From positions 310,001 through 374,000 of the forward strand of contig NZ_JARXZC010000001.1 in the NCBI RefSeq assembly GCF_029894335.1: DNA of 64,000 nucleotides. Reading direction: 5' to 3'. A program made the position numbers and the translations under genes. Under the pieces are notes generated by a model. That model saw only the letters and a program-made list of their open reading frames with translations. It was not told the DNA's origin and made no database searches. Source of the stretch: Kitasatospora sp. MAP5-34. Its GTDB lineage: Bacteria; Actinomycetota; Actinomycetes; Streptomycetales; Streptomycetaceae. How positions within the stretch are numbered: position 1 is the stretch's first letter; each line of letters starts with the position of its first letter. This document shows, in pieces, positions 28,379 to 36,222 of this stretch.

Positions 28379-29064
28379 GCGACTCCGCCTCACCGTCGGG
28401 AAACGCAACACGGGATGCCAAGCGCGTGGGCGGGTGGACCGGCGCCGCCCGACGGTACGCCGTACGCACCCTCCCACCGGAGAAGCTGCTGCCCGACACC
28501 CAGCCGGCCTACATGGCGTCGTGGATCTACGTCTTCGGCGTGCTCACCGTGTCGTCACTGATCGTGGCCGTCGCCACCGGCTGCGTGCTCGCGCTGGAGG
28601 GCCCCGGTTGGTGGCACGCGTCCAGCGTCGGTAAGTACGTCAACAGCCTCCACCTGTGGAGCGTGGAGCTGTTCATGTTCTTCATGGTGATCCACCTGTG
28701 GGGCAAGTTCTTCATGGCCGCCTGGCGTGGCCGGCGGGCGATGACCTGGATGACGGGGGCGGTCTGCTTCCTGGCCTCGGTCGGCACGGCCTTCACCGGC
28801 TACCTGGTGCAGCAGAACTTCGACTCGCAGTGGATCTCCGGGCAGGCCAAGGACGGCCTGAACGCGGTGGGCATCGGCGCCTGGTTCAACGTCCTGGACT
28901 TCGGCCAGATGCTGATGTGGCACATCGTCCTGCTGCCGCTCGTGCTCGGCTTGCTGACGGCCTGGCACGTCCTACTGGTCCGGCGTCGCGGGATCGTGCC
29001 TCCGATCGACGCGCTGGCGCCGGAGCCGGACGAGCAGTCCGCTGCCACGGCGGTCCAACCGTGA
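28375..29064 (+). CDS. Cytochrome b6-like N-terminal membrane subunit
   Basis: A 229-residue four-helix di-haem cytochrome b. Haem ligands are His93/His107 (HLWSVELFMFFMVIH) and His183/His198 (HIVLLPLVLGLLTAWH). The second pair is 15 apart, as in cytochrome b6, not 14 as in mitochondrial cytochrome b. It lacks the C-terminal (subunit IV) part and no Rieske or cytochrome c1/cc gene is adjacent, so it is not a normal bc complex. Start and stop overlap both neighbours (ATGA, GTGA). It probably transfers electrons to or from menaquinol at the membrane under hypoxia. Confidence 0.9.
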   Translation: MSDSASPSGNATRDAKRVGGWTGAARRYAVRTLPPEKLLPDTQPAYMASWIYVFGVLTVSSLIVAVATGCVLALEGPGWWHASSVGKYVNSLHLWSVELFMFFMVIHLWGKFFMAAWRGRRAMTWMTGAVCFLASVGTAFTGYLVQQNFDSQWISGQAKDGLNAVGIGAWFNVLDFGQMLMWHIVLLPLVLGLLTAWHVLLVRRRGIVPPIDALAPEPDEQSAATAVQP

Positions 29065-30005
29065 GCCGGCGCACTCGCCGGGCGGCGGAGCCGGACCCCG
29101 CCGCGTTCCCGACCCGACCGTACGACCTGCTCAAGGAGTTCACCATCGCGCTGGTCGCGGTGGCGGTGCTGACCGCAGGTCTCGCCGCGCTGTTCTCCTC
29201 CCCGGACGAGCAGCCGATCACCCTGGCCACCTGGTCGGCCGCCACCCCGAACGACTTCACCGCGACGGCGGTCACCGAACTCGGCGGCACCAGCACGACC
29301 GCGCAGTACGGCCCGCCGTACAACCACACCCCGGGGGCCGGCCAGAAGATCGGCCCGGTCGGCCTGCAGCGGGCCGCAGGAGTGCGGATTCCGGTCGACA
29401 CCGCCGAGGACTTCGTACTGCGACCGCTGCGCCAGGCTCCCGAGCCGGCGGAGGTCTCTGCCGCGCTGACCGCCTGGACAGCTGCCCCGGCCGACCGGCA
29501 GCAGGCGTGGACCTCGGCGTACTCCGACGCTCTCGGCAAGGCCCCGGACGGCGATCCGGCCAAGGTCGAACCAGGCGACTACGGCCCCGTCCCGGTGCTG
29601 ACCAGTCGGCTGCTGGCGCTCGCCCAGGCGGGAGCCCTCGACGGCCAACTGCTCGCCCAGGGACGCTTCTACCAGACCGACTACACCCGGCCGATGCTCT
29701 TCCTCAACGACGGTACATACCTCGCGGACCAGGCCCGTGCCCAGCACCTGGCCGGCGACCAGTGGGGCATGATGAACGAGACCGGGAACTACCCAGGCCA
29801 GGCCTGGCTGTGGCTGTACACCTTCTGGTACCAGATCGACCCGTTCAAGACCTCGAAGAACGCGGACGCCCTGATCTGGGCACTCATGGCGGTGCTCAGC
29901 CTGGCCTTCGTCCTGGTGCCGTTCATTCCCGGGGTCCGCTCGATTCCCCGCTGGACGAAGGTGTACCGCCTGATCTGGCGCCAGCACTACCGGGGGCAGC
30001 GGTAG
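29061..30005 (+). CDS. Cytochrome-b-associated membrane protein, unknown function
   Basis: A 314-residue protein of no family I can name. A basic N-terminus leads to a membrane helix (about 25-46). An extracytoplasmic domain of about 220 residues contains FTATAVTELGGTSTTAQYGPPYN, VGLQRAAGVRIPVDTAEDFVLRPL and WGMMNETGNYPGQAWLWLYTFWY, and a C-terminal helix (LIWALMAVLSLAFVLVPFIPGV) and basic tail end it. No CxxCH haem c motif is present. The GTG overlaps the cytochrome stop. Coupling suggests it completes a quinol-handling complex with the two preceding gene products. Confidence 0.8.
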   Translation: MSRRTRRAAEPDPAAFPTRPYDLLKEFTIALVAVAVLTAGLAALFSSPDEQPITLATWSAATPNDFTATAVTELGGTSTTAQYGPPYNHTPGAGQKIGPVGLQRAAGVRIPVDTAEDFVLRPLRQAPEPAEVSAALTAWTAAPADRQQAWTSAYSDALGKAPDGDPAKVEPGDYGPVPVLTSRLLALAQAGALDGQLLAQGRFYQTDYTRPMLFLNDGTYLADQARAQHLAGDQWGMMNETGNYPGQAWLWLYTFWYQIDPFKTSKNADALIWALMAVLSLAFVLVPFIPGVRSIPRWTKVYRLIWRQHYRGQR

Positions 30006-30070
30006 CGCAATGGGTACTGCACCGCCTGTCCGGCACCATCGGCAGGGAAGGCCACCCTGGCATCGGTCGG

Positions 30071-30514
30071 TCAGTTCCCACCATTGCGGAACACGAGGAC
30101 CGGGCAGTGTGCGTGCTGCACGCAATGCTGGCTCACCGAGCCCAGCAGGGCCCCCGAGAACCCGCCGTGGCCCCGGCTTCCCACGACCAGCAGCTCGGCC
30201 CCGCGAGCGCTCTCCAGCAGCACCTCTGCGGCGTTGCCAGGTACGACGCTCTCCCTGACTTCCACCGGCGGGTCGTCCCCGACCACCTCGGCCACCGTTT
30301 GGGCGAGCATCTTCCCGGTGGCATCGGCGAGTTCGGGATCCAAACCCGTCATTGCCCACCCGTACATCGACGGGTACGCCCAGCAGGCGACCGCGTCCAC
30401 GACGGTGCCGGTCCGCTGCGCCTGTTCGACCGCCCACCGCAGCGCCTGCTTCGACGACGGCGAGCCGTCGACTCCGACCACGATCCGGCGTACTGCCGGG
30501 TGTTCCGTACCCAT
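30071..30514 (-). CDS. Universal stress protein, single UspA domain
   Basis: A 147-residue near-copy of the USP at 15953-16396 (RRIVVGVDGSPSSKQALRWAVEQA; VVGSRGHGGFSGALLGSVSQHCVQHAHCPV). Two DosR-like boxes lie 61 and 85 bp upstream, the arrangement of strongly induced mycobacterial USP genes such as Rv2623. It converges on the cytochrome operon. Start GCGAGGTGTGAG-ATG. Confidence 0.92.
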   Translation of the reverse strand: MGTEHPAVRRIVVGVDGSPSSKQALRWAVEQAQRTGTVVDAVACWAYPSMYGWAMTGLDPELADATGKMLAQTVAEVVGDDPPVEVRESVVPGNAAEVLLESARGAELLVVGSRGHGGFSGALLGSVSQHCVQHAHCPVLVFRNGGN

Positions 30515-30574
30515 CTCACACCTCGCAACTCGGTCGACATCTCCACACTGCTCCCCAGGAGCCGGGCACGCCCA

Positions 30575-30588
30575 GGGCCGGTCGGTCC
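30575..30588. promoter_or_regulatory. DosR-like box, proximal to USP gene
   Basis: GGGCCGGTCGGTCC, 61 bp before the USP start at 30514. First of a pair spaced 24 bp apart, about two helical turns. Confidence 0.68.
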
Positions 30589-30598
30589 ACCGAACCCG

Positions 30599-30612
30599 GG
30601 GCCGACCGGGCC
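30599..30612. promoter_or_regulatory. DosR-like box, distal to USP gene
   Basis: GGGCCGACCGGGCC, 85 bp before the USP start. Second of a phased pair, just after the stop of the site-2 protease gene at 30625. Confidence 0.6.
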
Positions 30613-30624
30613 CGACCACGGCGG

Positions 30625-31770
30625 TCAGACGGTGGGGCGGATCTGGGTCGCACGCGGCGCGGGCAGGCGTCGCTGCGCGATCCGCGAGATGTCATGGCCG
30701 GTGACGATGCCGACCAGCTGCCCGGCGTCCAGCACCAAGATCCGCAAGGGCGCGGTGACGCCCCCTTTGTCCAGCACGTCGACCAGACCGTCCTCGGGCG
30801 ACGCCAGCACGCATCGCGCGAGAGGGACAGCCACGTCGCGGGCCCGTATCTCGGCCCGCCGCGTGAGTGGGAGTGCCGAGAGCCGGCGGACGTCGACGAT
30901 TCCGCTCGGGCGTCCGTCGAAGCCGAGCAACGGGATCGCCGAGTGGTGCCCCTTCGGGACGACCTCCTCGAGGAAGCGGTCCACGGTCAGCCAGTCGGCC
31001 CCGGTGACGACGGGCGAGGACATCACCTCGGCCACCCGCACACCACGCAGCGCGGTCTCCAGGATGGAGCGGCGGACCTCCGCCAGGGCGGACATCGAGA
31101 TGAAGAGGCCCACGAGCATGAGCCACAGGCCGGCGCCCGCGCCGTGTGTGAGCTCGACCCAGCCGGCCACGACCAACAGTCCTCCGGCCACCTGGCCGGT
31201 TCGTCCGGCGACCCGCTCCGCACGCTCGCGGTCGCCTCGGCGCCACCAGAGCACGGCCTGCAGGACCCTGCCGCCGTCCAACGGCGCGGCGGGCAGCAGG
31301 TTGAACACCCCGAGCAGCAGGTTCGCCCAGCCGGTCCACAGCAGCACGGCCGAGAGCACCGCCCAGTGCAGCGCGTCGTGCGTTCCGAGCGCTGCGGCAA
31401 CGCCGAGTCCGCCGAGTACCAGGCTGGTCAGCGGGCCGCTTGCCGCCACCCTGAACTGGACCCCAGCGGTCCTGGCGCGTCCCATCCGGGTGACGCCGCC
31501 GAGCCCCCAGACCGTCACATCCTGGACGTCGATCCCGGCTCGGCGCGCGGTGACCGCGTGCGCCGCCTCGTGTGCGAGCAGGCTCCCCATCAGGAGTAGC
31601 GCCCCGATCAGGCCAGCTGCGGTGTAGACGGCGTCGGACTGCCCCGGCGCCCAGGCCGGGAGTGTCTGGCTCCTGAGGCCGCTGCTGAGGAGGAAGACCA
31701 GCAGGGGCGCGCTCCAGTGGATCCGCAGGGGCACGCCGAAGATCCGTCCCAGCGGTACAGAACCCTTCAT
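30625..31770 (-). CDS. Site-2 protease (M50) with CBS pair, Rv2625c-like
   Basis: A 381-residue membrane metalloprotease. Zinc ligands His67/His71 with Glu68 are in LLAHEAAHAVTARR; the third ligand is in NLLPAAPLDGGRVLQ. Six or so hydrophobic segments are followed by a C-terminal CBS pair (VAEVMSSPVVTGAD; APLRILVLDAGQLVGIVTGHDIS). The family cleaves membrane-bound regulators, and the CBS pair may gate it by nucleotide level. Rv2625c, its M. tuberculosis counterpart, lies beside USP and CBS genes in the DosR regulon, as here. A box lies 110 bp upstream. Confidence 0.92.
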   Translation of the reverse strand: MKGSVPLGRIFGVPLRIHWSAPLLVFLLSSGLRSQTLPAWAPGQSDAVYTAAGLIGALLLMGSLLAHEAAHAVTARRAGIDVQDVTVWGLGGVTRMGRARTAGVQFRVAASGPLTSLVLGGLGVAAALGTHDALHWAVLSAVLLWTGWANLLLGVFNLLPAAPLDGGRVLQAVLWWRRGDRERAERVAGRTGQVAGGLLVVAGWVELTHGAGAGLWLMLVGLFISMSALAEVRRSILETALRGVRVAEVMSSPVVTGADWLTVDRFLEEVVPKGHHSAIPLLGFDGRPSGIVDVRRLSALPLTRRAEIRARDVAVPLARCVLASPEDGLVDVLDKGGVTAPLRILVLDAGQLVGIVTGHDISRIAQRRLPAPRATQIRPTV

Positions 31771-31879
31771 CGTGCCCTCCTGCCTCCACCGCACCCGCCT
31801 CCGGGTCGGGGCCCGGATGGTGCTTGTTGGGAGCGCAGTGCCACCTTCCATCGTCGCTGCCTGGGGCCGTCCATGGAGA

Positions 31880-31893
31880 GGACCGAAGGTCCC
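31880..31893. promoter_or_regulatory. DosR-like box upstream of site-2 protease
   Basis: GGACCGAAGGTCCC, which differs from the 18474 box in a single base. It is 110 bp before the protease start. Confidence 0.62.
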
Positions 31894-31933
31894 GGGCTCA
31901 CGGCCCCAACGGTCCAGTGAACTCCTGCGAGGC

Positions 31934-32977
31934 TCAGCAGATCCGGGGGAACTGCTCGCCCGTGGGCATCTCCACCACGTGGCGGACGGCCACCATGGTG
32001 ACCTGGCCGGCCGGCCAGTCACGGACCCGGCCGATGGCCACGGCGGCTTCGCCACCGGGGGTGGCTCTCATCGCGGCGAGCACGGCCTCGGCCTGCGGTG
32101 CGGCGACGAAGGCGACCAGGCAGCCGGCATTGGCGACTTGCAGGACGTCGAGGCCGAGCAGGTCGCAGGCGGTGGCCACAGCTTCGGGTACCGGGATGGC
32201 GGCTTCCTCGATCTCGACGCTGACGGCGGAGTCTCGAGCGATCTCGTTGAGCGAGGTGGCCAGACCGCCCCGGGAGGGGTCACGCAGCACGTGGACGGCG
32301 GCGCCGCCAGCCGCGCCCATCGCTCTGACCAGGTGGTGCAGCGGGCGGGTGTCGGAGGCGATCTCGCTCTCGAAGCCGTGAACCTCGCGGGTGCTGAGCA
32401 CCGCGGTGCCGTGCAGGCCGATCGGGCCGGAGAGCAGGACGGTGTCGCCGGGCTGTGCGTAGGCGGCGGAGGTACGCATGCCGGGAAGGCGGGTGCCGAA
32501 AGCGGTGGTGGTGATGAACATCTGGTCGGCGGCCCCCCGGTTGACGACCTGGGTATCGCCCGTCACCACTGCGACGCCGGCATCGCGGGCAGCTGTTCCA
32601 ACGGAGCGGGCCACCCGGTCCAAGATCTTGAGAGGGAGGCCCTCCTCCAGGATCAGGGCGACGGCGAGCGCGGTCGGCCGGCCACCCATCATCGCCACAT
32701 CGTTGACGCTGCCGTGCACGGCGAGCGAGCCGATGTCACCGCCGGGGAAGAAGAGCGGGCTGGCGACGAAGCAGTCGGTGCTGGCGAGCAGTTCGGCGGC
32801 GCCAGTCGCCGGGAGCACTGCTGCGTCCTCCAGCGGGACCGCACGTCGGCCGGGTCCGCCGGTGCCGCTCAGAGCGGGCAGCAGCAGGTCGTCCAGCAGC
32901 TCAGCGGAGAGCCTGCCGCCAGCGCCGTGGCCCAGCAGCACCAGGTCGGTCTCGTCGACGGGCGGTGGGCACTCCAC
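31934..32977 (-). CDS. hypE: Second HypE-like protein
   Basis: A 347-residue HypE paralogue: LVLLGHGAGGRLSAELLDDL, TDCFVASPLFFPGGDIGSLAVHGS (ATP region), HVLRDPSRGGLATSLNEIA, VANAGCLVAFV, and the C-terminus EQFPRIC with the reactive terminal Cys. It is clearly divergent from the HypE at 8394-9476. The GTG start is the only sensible one before the domain. It lies 145 bp after a second maturation protease gene on the same strand, so the two may serve a hydrogenase encoded elsewhere, or back up the local one. Confidence 0.9.
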   Translation of the reverse strand: MECPPPVDETDLVLLGHGAGGRLSAELLDDLLLPALSGTGGPGRRAVPLEDAAVLPATGAAELLASTDCFVASPLFFPGGDIGSLAVHGSVNDVAMMGGRPTALAVALILEEGLPLKILDRVARSVGTAARDAGVAVVTGDTQVVNRGAADQMFITTTAFGTRLPGMRTSAAYAQPGDTVLLSGPIGLHGTAVLSTREVHGFESEIASDTRPLHHLVRAMGAAGGAAVHVLRDPSRGGLATSLNEIARDSAVSVEIEEAAIPVPEAVATACDLLGLDVLQVANAGCLVAFVAAPQAEAVLAAMRATPGGEAAVAIGRVRDWPAGQVTMVAVRHVVEMPTGEQFPRIC

Positions 32978-33044
32978 CGACGGCGCGACGGCAGCAGGAG
33001 GCGACTCCGCGCCTGGTCAGGAGTGGGCGGTCATCGTTCGGTCC

Positions 33045-33125
33045 TCACGGTCGGCCCCCGAGGAGCGAGGCAGGCGCATCGGAGAGGAACCCCGGGTGGG
33101 ACAGGCGCGGCGGGCAGAAGTTCAT
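33045..33125 (-). CDS. Possible 26-residue coupled micro-ORF
   Basis: An ATG overlaps the protease stop (ATGA) and opens 26 codons beginning MNFCPPRLSHPG and ending GGRP. Third-position GC is high, but the frame is too short to test. The arrangement mimics the real gene overlaps of this window. It may be chance. Confidence 0.22.
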   Translation of the reverse strand: MNFCPPRLSHPGFLSDAPASLLGGRP

Positions 33126-33634
33126 GAGATCGGGTCTCCCACATCGAGCGGGGCAGCGAGCCGGTGTGCCGCTACCGCCTTGCGGACCATCGACACGGTC
33201 TGCGGCACTGCTGCGGCCACGGCCGGGCTCAGTCCCTGACCGACCGTGAAGTCCTCGCCTTCGACGGTGATGATCAGCAGCTCGCCCGGTAGGCGGTCGA
33301 TCACGGTGGCGAGGGAGACCGCATGCCCGAGGCCCGAGCTGTGCGAGTCCGCGGCACTGCCCTCCGCGCGGACCGTGCCAGACCCGGCGGAGCGTACTCG
33401 GACCCTGTGCACGCGCCCCGCCTGCCCGGGATGAGAGTGCATGGTGTCCACCACGACGGCCAGGTCGGCGCCCTCCCATAGCTCCGGCAGGCGGGTCGAC
33501 TCCCCGTCGCACAGTGCGAGCAGGTCCGCGTCGATGCCGTTGCGGCGAAGCTCAGCGACGACGGCCAGGCCTGCCCCGTCGTCATGGCGGTCCTCGGTGC
33601 CGATGCTGATGAGGACGATGCGTGTGCGGGGCAC
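33122..33634 (-). CDS. Second hydrogenase maturation protease
   Basis: A 170-residue M52-family peptidase: RIVLISIGTEDRHDDGAGLAVV at the N-terminus and LAVVVDTMHSHPGQAGRVHRV in the middle, the same motif set as the enzyme at 1656-2159. The GTG at 33634 was chosen because the domain begins there and CGGAG precedes it; the open frame extends further upstream without domain sequence. The two proteases are homologous but clearly not a recent copy. Confidence 0.87.
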   Translation of the reverse strand: MPRTRIVLISIGTEDRHDDGAGLAVVAELRRNGIDADLLALCDGESTRLPELWEGADLAVVVDTMHSHPGQAGRVHRVRVRSAGSGTVRAEGSAADSHSSGLGHAVSLATVIDRLPGELLIITVEGEDFTVGQGLSPAVAAAVPQTVSMVRKAVAAHRLAAPLDVGDPIS

Positions 33635-33765
33635 AGTGCTCAACTCCGTTCCACGGTCAGGGGCAGGTAGCTGTCCCGCTGGCCTTGGCCTGCGGCGCAG
33701 CGACCTCCTCAGCAAGGTCGCCGGGGAGCGGGTGACTCTGCGGCGGGAGAAGCCGCCTGGAGTGT

Positions 33766-34476
33766 TCAGTGGCCTGCGCGGGAGCCGAGGATGCCGTGGT
33801 CTCGGGGCTGCCCGACGTCGAGCTTTGTGTCGTCGAGGGTGTAGGTGAGGGTGTGGTGGACGGAGACCACGCCGTCAACCGAGCGGCACAGACGCTCGAC
33901 GATGGGGATCAGGCTCTTCTGCTCGACTTTGCCGGTCAGCGTCACCACACCGTCCTGCACGGTCACCCGCACCGCGTCCGGGGCCAGCCACAGGGTCTGG
34001 CCGAGCACGTCGTGGCTGATCTCCTCGCGGATCGCCGCATCGTGGCGCAGGAAGAGCTGGAGCAGGTCGGAGCGACTCACGATGCCTCTCAGGCGCCCGG
34101 CCTCGTCGACGACGGGGAGTCGCTTGACCTTCTTGCGGTCCATTACCCGGGCCGCCTCGACGATGCTCCACTCGGGCCGCGCGGTGATCGCTGGGCTGGT
34201 CATCAGGCCACCGGCGGTCTCCGCCTCGGCGCGGGCCCGGTCACGCGGGCGCATCCAGGCTTCGGAGCTGTGTCCCTCGGGGTCGGGAAGCCCGGCCTCC
34301 TTGCGGAGCAGGTCCGCCTCGGAGACCATGCCGAGCGGCCGGTCCTGGTCGTCGACGACGGGAACTGCGGTGATGTCGTTGCGGTGGAACAGTGCGGCGA
34401 TCTCCTTGAAGGGGGTGTCGGGCCGGGCGGTGACGACCCCCTGGGTCATCACGTCGTGGACGGTGCGGTGCTGCAT
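33766..34476 (-). CDS. CBS-BON protein 4
   Basis: A 236-residue protein: two CBS domains ([51 protein letters not shown]) and a BON domain ([25 protein letters not shown]), plus a 25-residue polar tail. The start [10 protein letters not shown] matches that of CBS-BON protein 1 ([10 protein letters not shown]), and the large open frame upstream is a shadow of the nuclease gene. A DosR-like box is 98 bp upstream, shared with the divergent nuclease gene. Confidence 0.9.
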   Translation of the reverse strand: MQHRTVHDVMTQGVVTARPDTPFKEIAALFHRNDITAVPVVDDQDRPLGMVSEADLLRKEAGLPDPEGHSSEAWMRPRDRARAEAETAGGLMTSPAITARPEWSIVEAARVMDRKKVKRLPVVDEAGRLRGIVSRSDLLQLFLRHDAAIREEISHDVLGQTLWLAPDAVRVTVQDGVVTLTGKVEQKSLIPIVERLCRSVDGVVSVHHTLTYTLDDTKLDVGQPRDHGILGSRAGH

Positions 34477-34573
34477 GGTCCTCACGTCCTCACTGGGCGT
34501 CCTGCAAGGGCCGGGATGTCCGGCCCGGACTTCCTCCCGCTCACAGTCTTCGCCCGCTCCGCCAGCCCGCACA

Positions 34574-34587
34574 GGGCCGTTCGGTCC
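34574..34587. promoter_or_regulatory. DosR-like box in CBS-BON/nuclease divergent promoter
   Basis: GGGCCGTTCGGTCC, 98 bp before the CBS-BON start (34476) and 115 bp before the nuclease start (34702). Confidence 0.66.
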
Positions 34588-34701
34588 CCACCGGGGGTCG
34601 GTGCGACCCATGCCTGGGCGCGGCCTGGGTGTGACAGTGGACGGGGATGGGGGTTTCGTTCGCTCGCGCGGCGCAGCCGCGCCAAGCAGAAGGCGGTCAC
34701 C

Positions 34702-36138
34702 ATGGAGACCAGCGACACCGGCCCGCAGCCGCAGCCCGCTCCGAGGCTCCGGCCGGGCCTGTTGACCTTCCTCGGTGGGGTCGGTACCGTCACCGGCAGC
34801 AAGTTCATGGTCGAGACCGACCACGCCCGGGTGCTGATCGACTGCGGGATGTTCCAGGGCATGGCCGAACTGCGCCGGCGCAACTGGCGACCGCTGCCGC
34901 TGGACGCCGCTGATGTCCACGCGGTGGTCCTCACCCACGCGCACCTGGACCACTGCGGCTACCTGCCCCGTCTGGTCAAGGAGGGCTTCCACGGTCACGT
35001 GGTCTGCACGCCCAACACGGCCCGGCTCGCGGAGCTGGTGCTCCGCGACAGCGCCCACCTGCTCCAGGAGCAGGCCGAGCACGCCAACTACCACGGCTGG
35101 TCCAAGCACCGCCCCGCCCAGCCGCTCTACGACGACAAGGACGTCGACCGTGCGCTGAGCCTCTTCGAGCCCGTCCCTGTCGGCACCGAGACCGAGATCA
35201 CCGAGTCCACCGTGCTGCGCCTGCACCACGCCGGGCACATCCTCGGCTCGTCCTGGGCCCACCTCACCCTGGAGGACGGGCACACCATCGCGGCCAGTGG
35301 CGACCTCGGCCGGCCCGTCCACCCGCTGCTGCGCCCGCCCGAGCCGTTCACCGGCGCCGACGTGCTGCTGATGGAGTCCACCTACGGCAACCGGCACCAC
35401 GACGAGCGTGGCTCCCGGGCGCGCTTCGCCGACGCCCTGACCCGCACGCTGGCACGCGGCGGCACCGTCGTCATCCCGTCCTTCGCGGTGGACCGCACCG
35501 AAATCGTGCTGCACGAACTCGCCGAGCTGCGCCGGGCCGGGCGGTTGCCCGCCGCAGTGCCGGTGTTCGTGGACAGCCCGATGGCGCTCGCCGCGCTGCA
35601 GATCTACCGGGACGCGTTCGCCGAGCAGGCCCCGGAACTGCGGTCCGGCCTGACGGGCGACGGCGGGGCTGCTTTGGACCCGGCGCCGTTCACGGCGGCG
35701 CGGACAGTGCAGGAGTCGAGCGCGATCCAGCGCTCGGGCATGCCGTCGATCATCGTCTCGGCCTCGGGGATGGCCACCGGAGGGCGGGTCGTCCACCACC
35801 TGCGCCGGGTGCTGCCGGATCCGCGCAACACCGTCCTGATCGTCGGGTTCGCCGCGCTGGGCACCCGGGCGAGGGATCTGGTGGACGGGGCTCGCACCCT
35901 GAAGATGTTCGGCACCTACGTGCCGGTACGTGCCGAGGTGGTGAACGTCCCCGGATTCTCCGCCCACGCCGACGCGGGCGAGATCCTCGACTGGCTGGGC
36001 TCCGCCCCGCCGCCGAGCGCGACCTACCTGGTGCACGGGGAGCCGGAGGGTTCCGAGGCGCTGCGCGATCGGATCGACCGCGAACTCGGCTGGACGGCCG
36101 TGGTGCCGCGCTCGGGCGAGCGGGTGCTGGTCCAGTGA
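34702..36138 (+). CDS. Metallo-beta-lactamase/beta-CASP RNA-processing nuclease
   Basis: A 478-residue protein with the MBL zinc motif [12 protein letters not shown], further metal residues in [12 protein letters not shown] and ASGDLGR, a beta-CASP insert (about 240-370) and the C-terminal [14 protein letters not shown] and [17 protein letters not shown] of the CPSF/YSH1-like RNase group. Such enzymes cut or trim RNA, and its place in the island suggests RNA turnover on entry to dormancy (inference). The ATG is preceded by GAAGG. The last codons and the stop lie within an 18-bp direct repeat. Confidence 0.9.
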   Translation: METSDTGPQPQPAPRLRPGLLTFLGGVGTVTGSKFMVETDHARVLIDCGMFQGMAELRRRNWRPLPLDAADVHAVVLTHAHLDHCGYLPRLVKEGFHGHVVCTPNTARLAELVLRDSAHLLQEQAEHANYHGWSKHRPAQPLYDDKDVDRALSLFEPVPVGTETEITESTVLRLHHAGHILGSSWAHLTLEDGHTIAASGDLGRPVHPLLRPPEPFTGADVLLMESTYGNRHHDERGSRARFADALTRTLARGGTVVIPSFAVDRTEIVLHELAELRRAGRLPAAVPVFVDSPMALAALQIYRDAFAEQAPELRSGLTGDGGAALDPAPFTAARTVQESSAIQRSGMPSIIVSASGMATGGRVVHHLRRVLPDPRNTVLIVGFAALGTRARDLVDGARTLKMFGTYVPVRAEVVNVPGFSAHADAGEILDWLGSAPPPSATYLVHGEPEGSEALRDRIDRELGWTAVVPRSGERVLVQ

Positions 36139-36168
36139 GGCGACGTGCATCCAGTGAGGTGACGTGCA
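36132..36168. repeat. 18-bp direct repeat across the nuclease stop codon
   Basis: CCAGTGAGGCGACGTGCA at 36132-36149 and CCAGTGAGGTGACGTGCA at 36151-36168, one mismatch, one base between them. The first copy contains the nuclease TGA. Likely a small tandem duplication. Confidence 0.8.
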
Positions 36169-36172
36169 CGAT

Positions 36173-36202
36173 CCGGGACGTGGCGGTGTCGCCACGTCCC
36201 GG
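36173..36202. terminator. Strong bidirectional hairpin terminator
   Basis: A perfect 13-bp inverted repeat beginning CCGGGACGTGGCG with a 4-base loop GTGT, lying between two convergent genes (nuclease and PatA-like). No long T tract follows, as is common in high-GC actinomycetes. Confidence 0.85.
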
Positions 36203-36222
36203 TTCTGGCTGTTCGCCGGCAC

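Noticed and set aside
30352..31627. Long plus-strand frames opposite the site-2 protease
   Set aside because: Antisense shadows; the minus strand has HExxH, LDG and CBS motifs.
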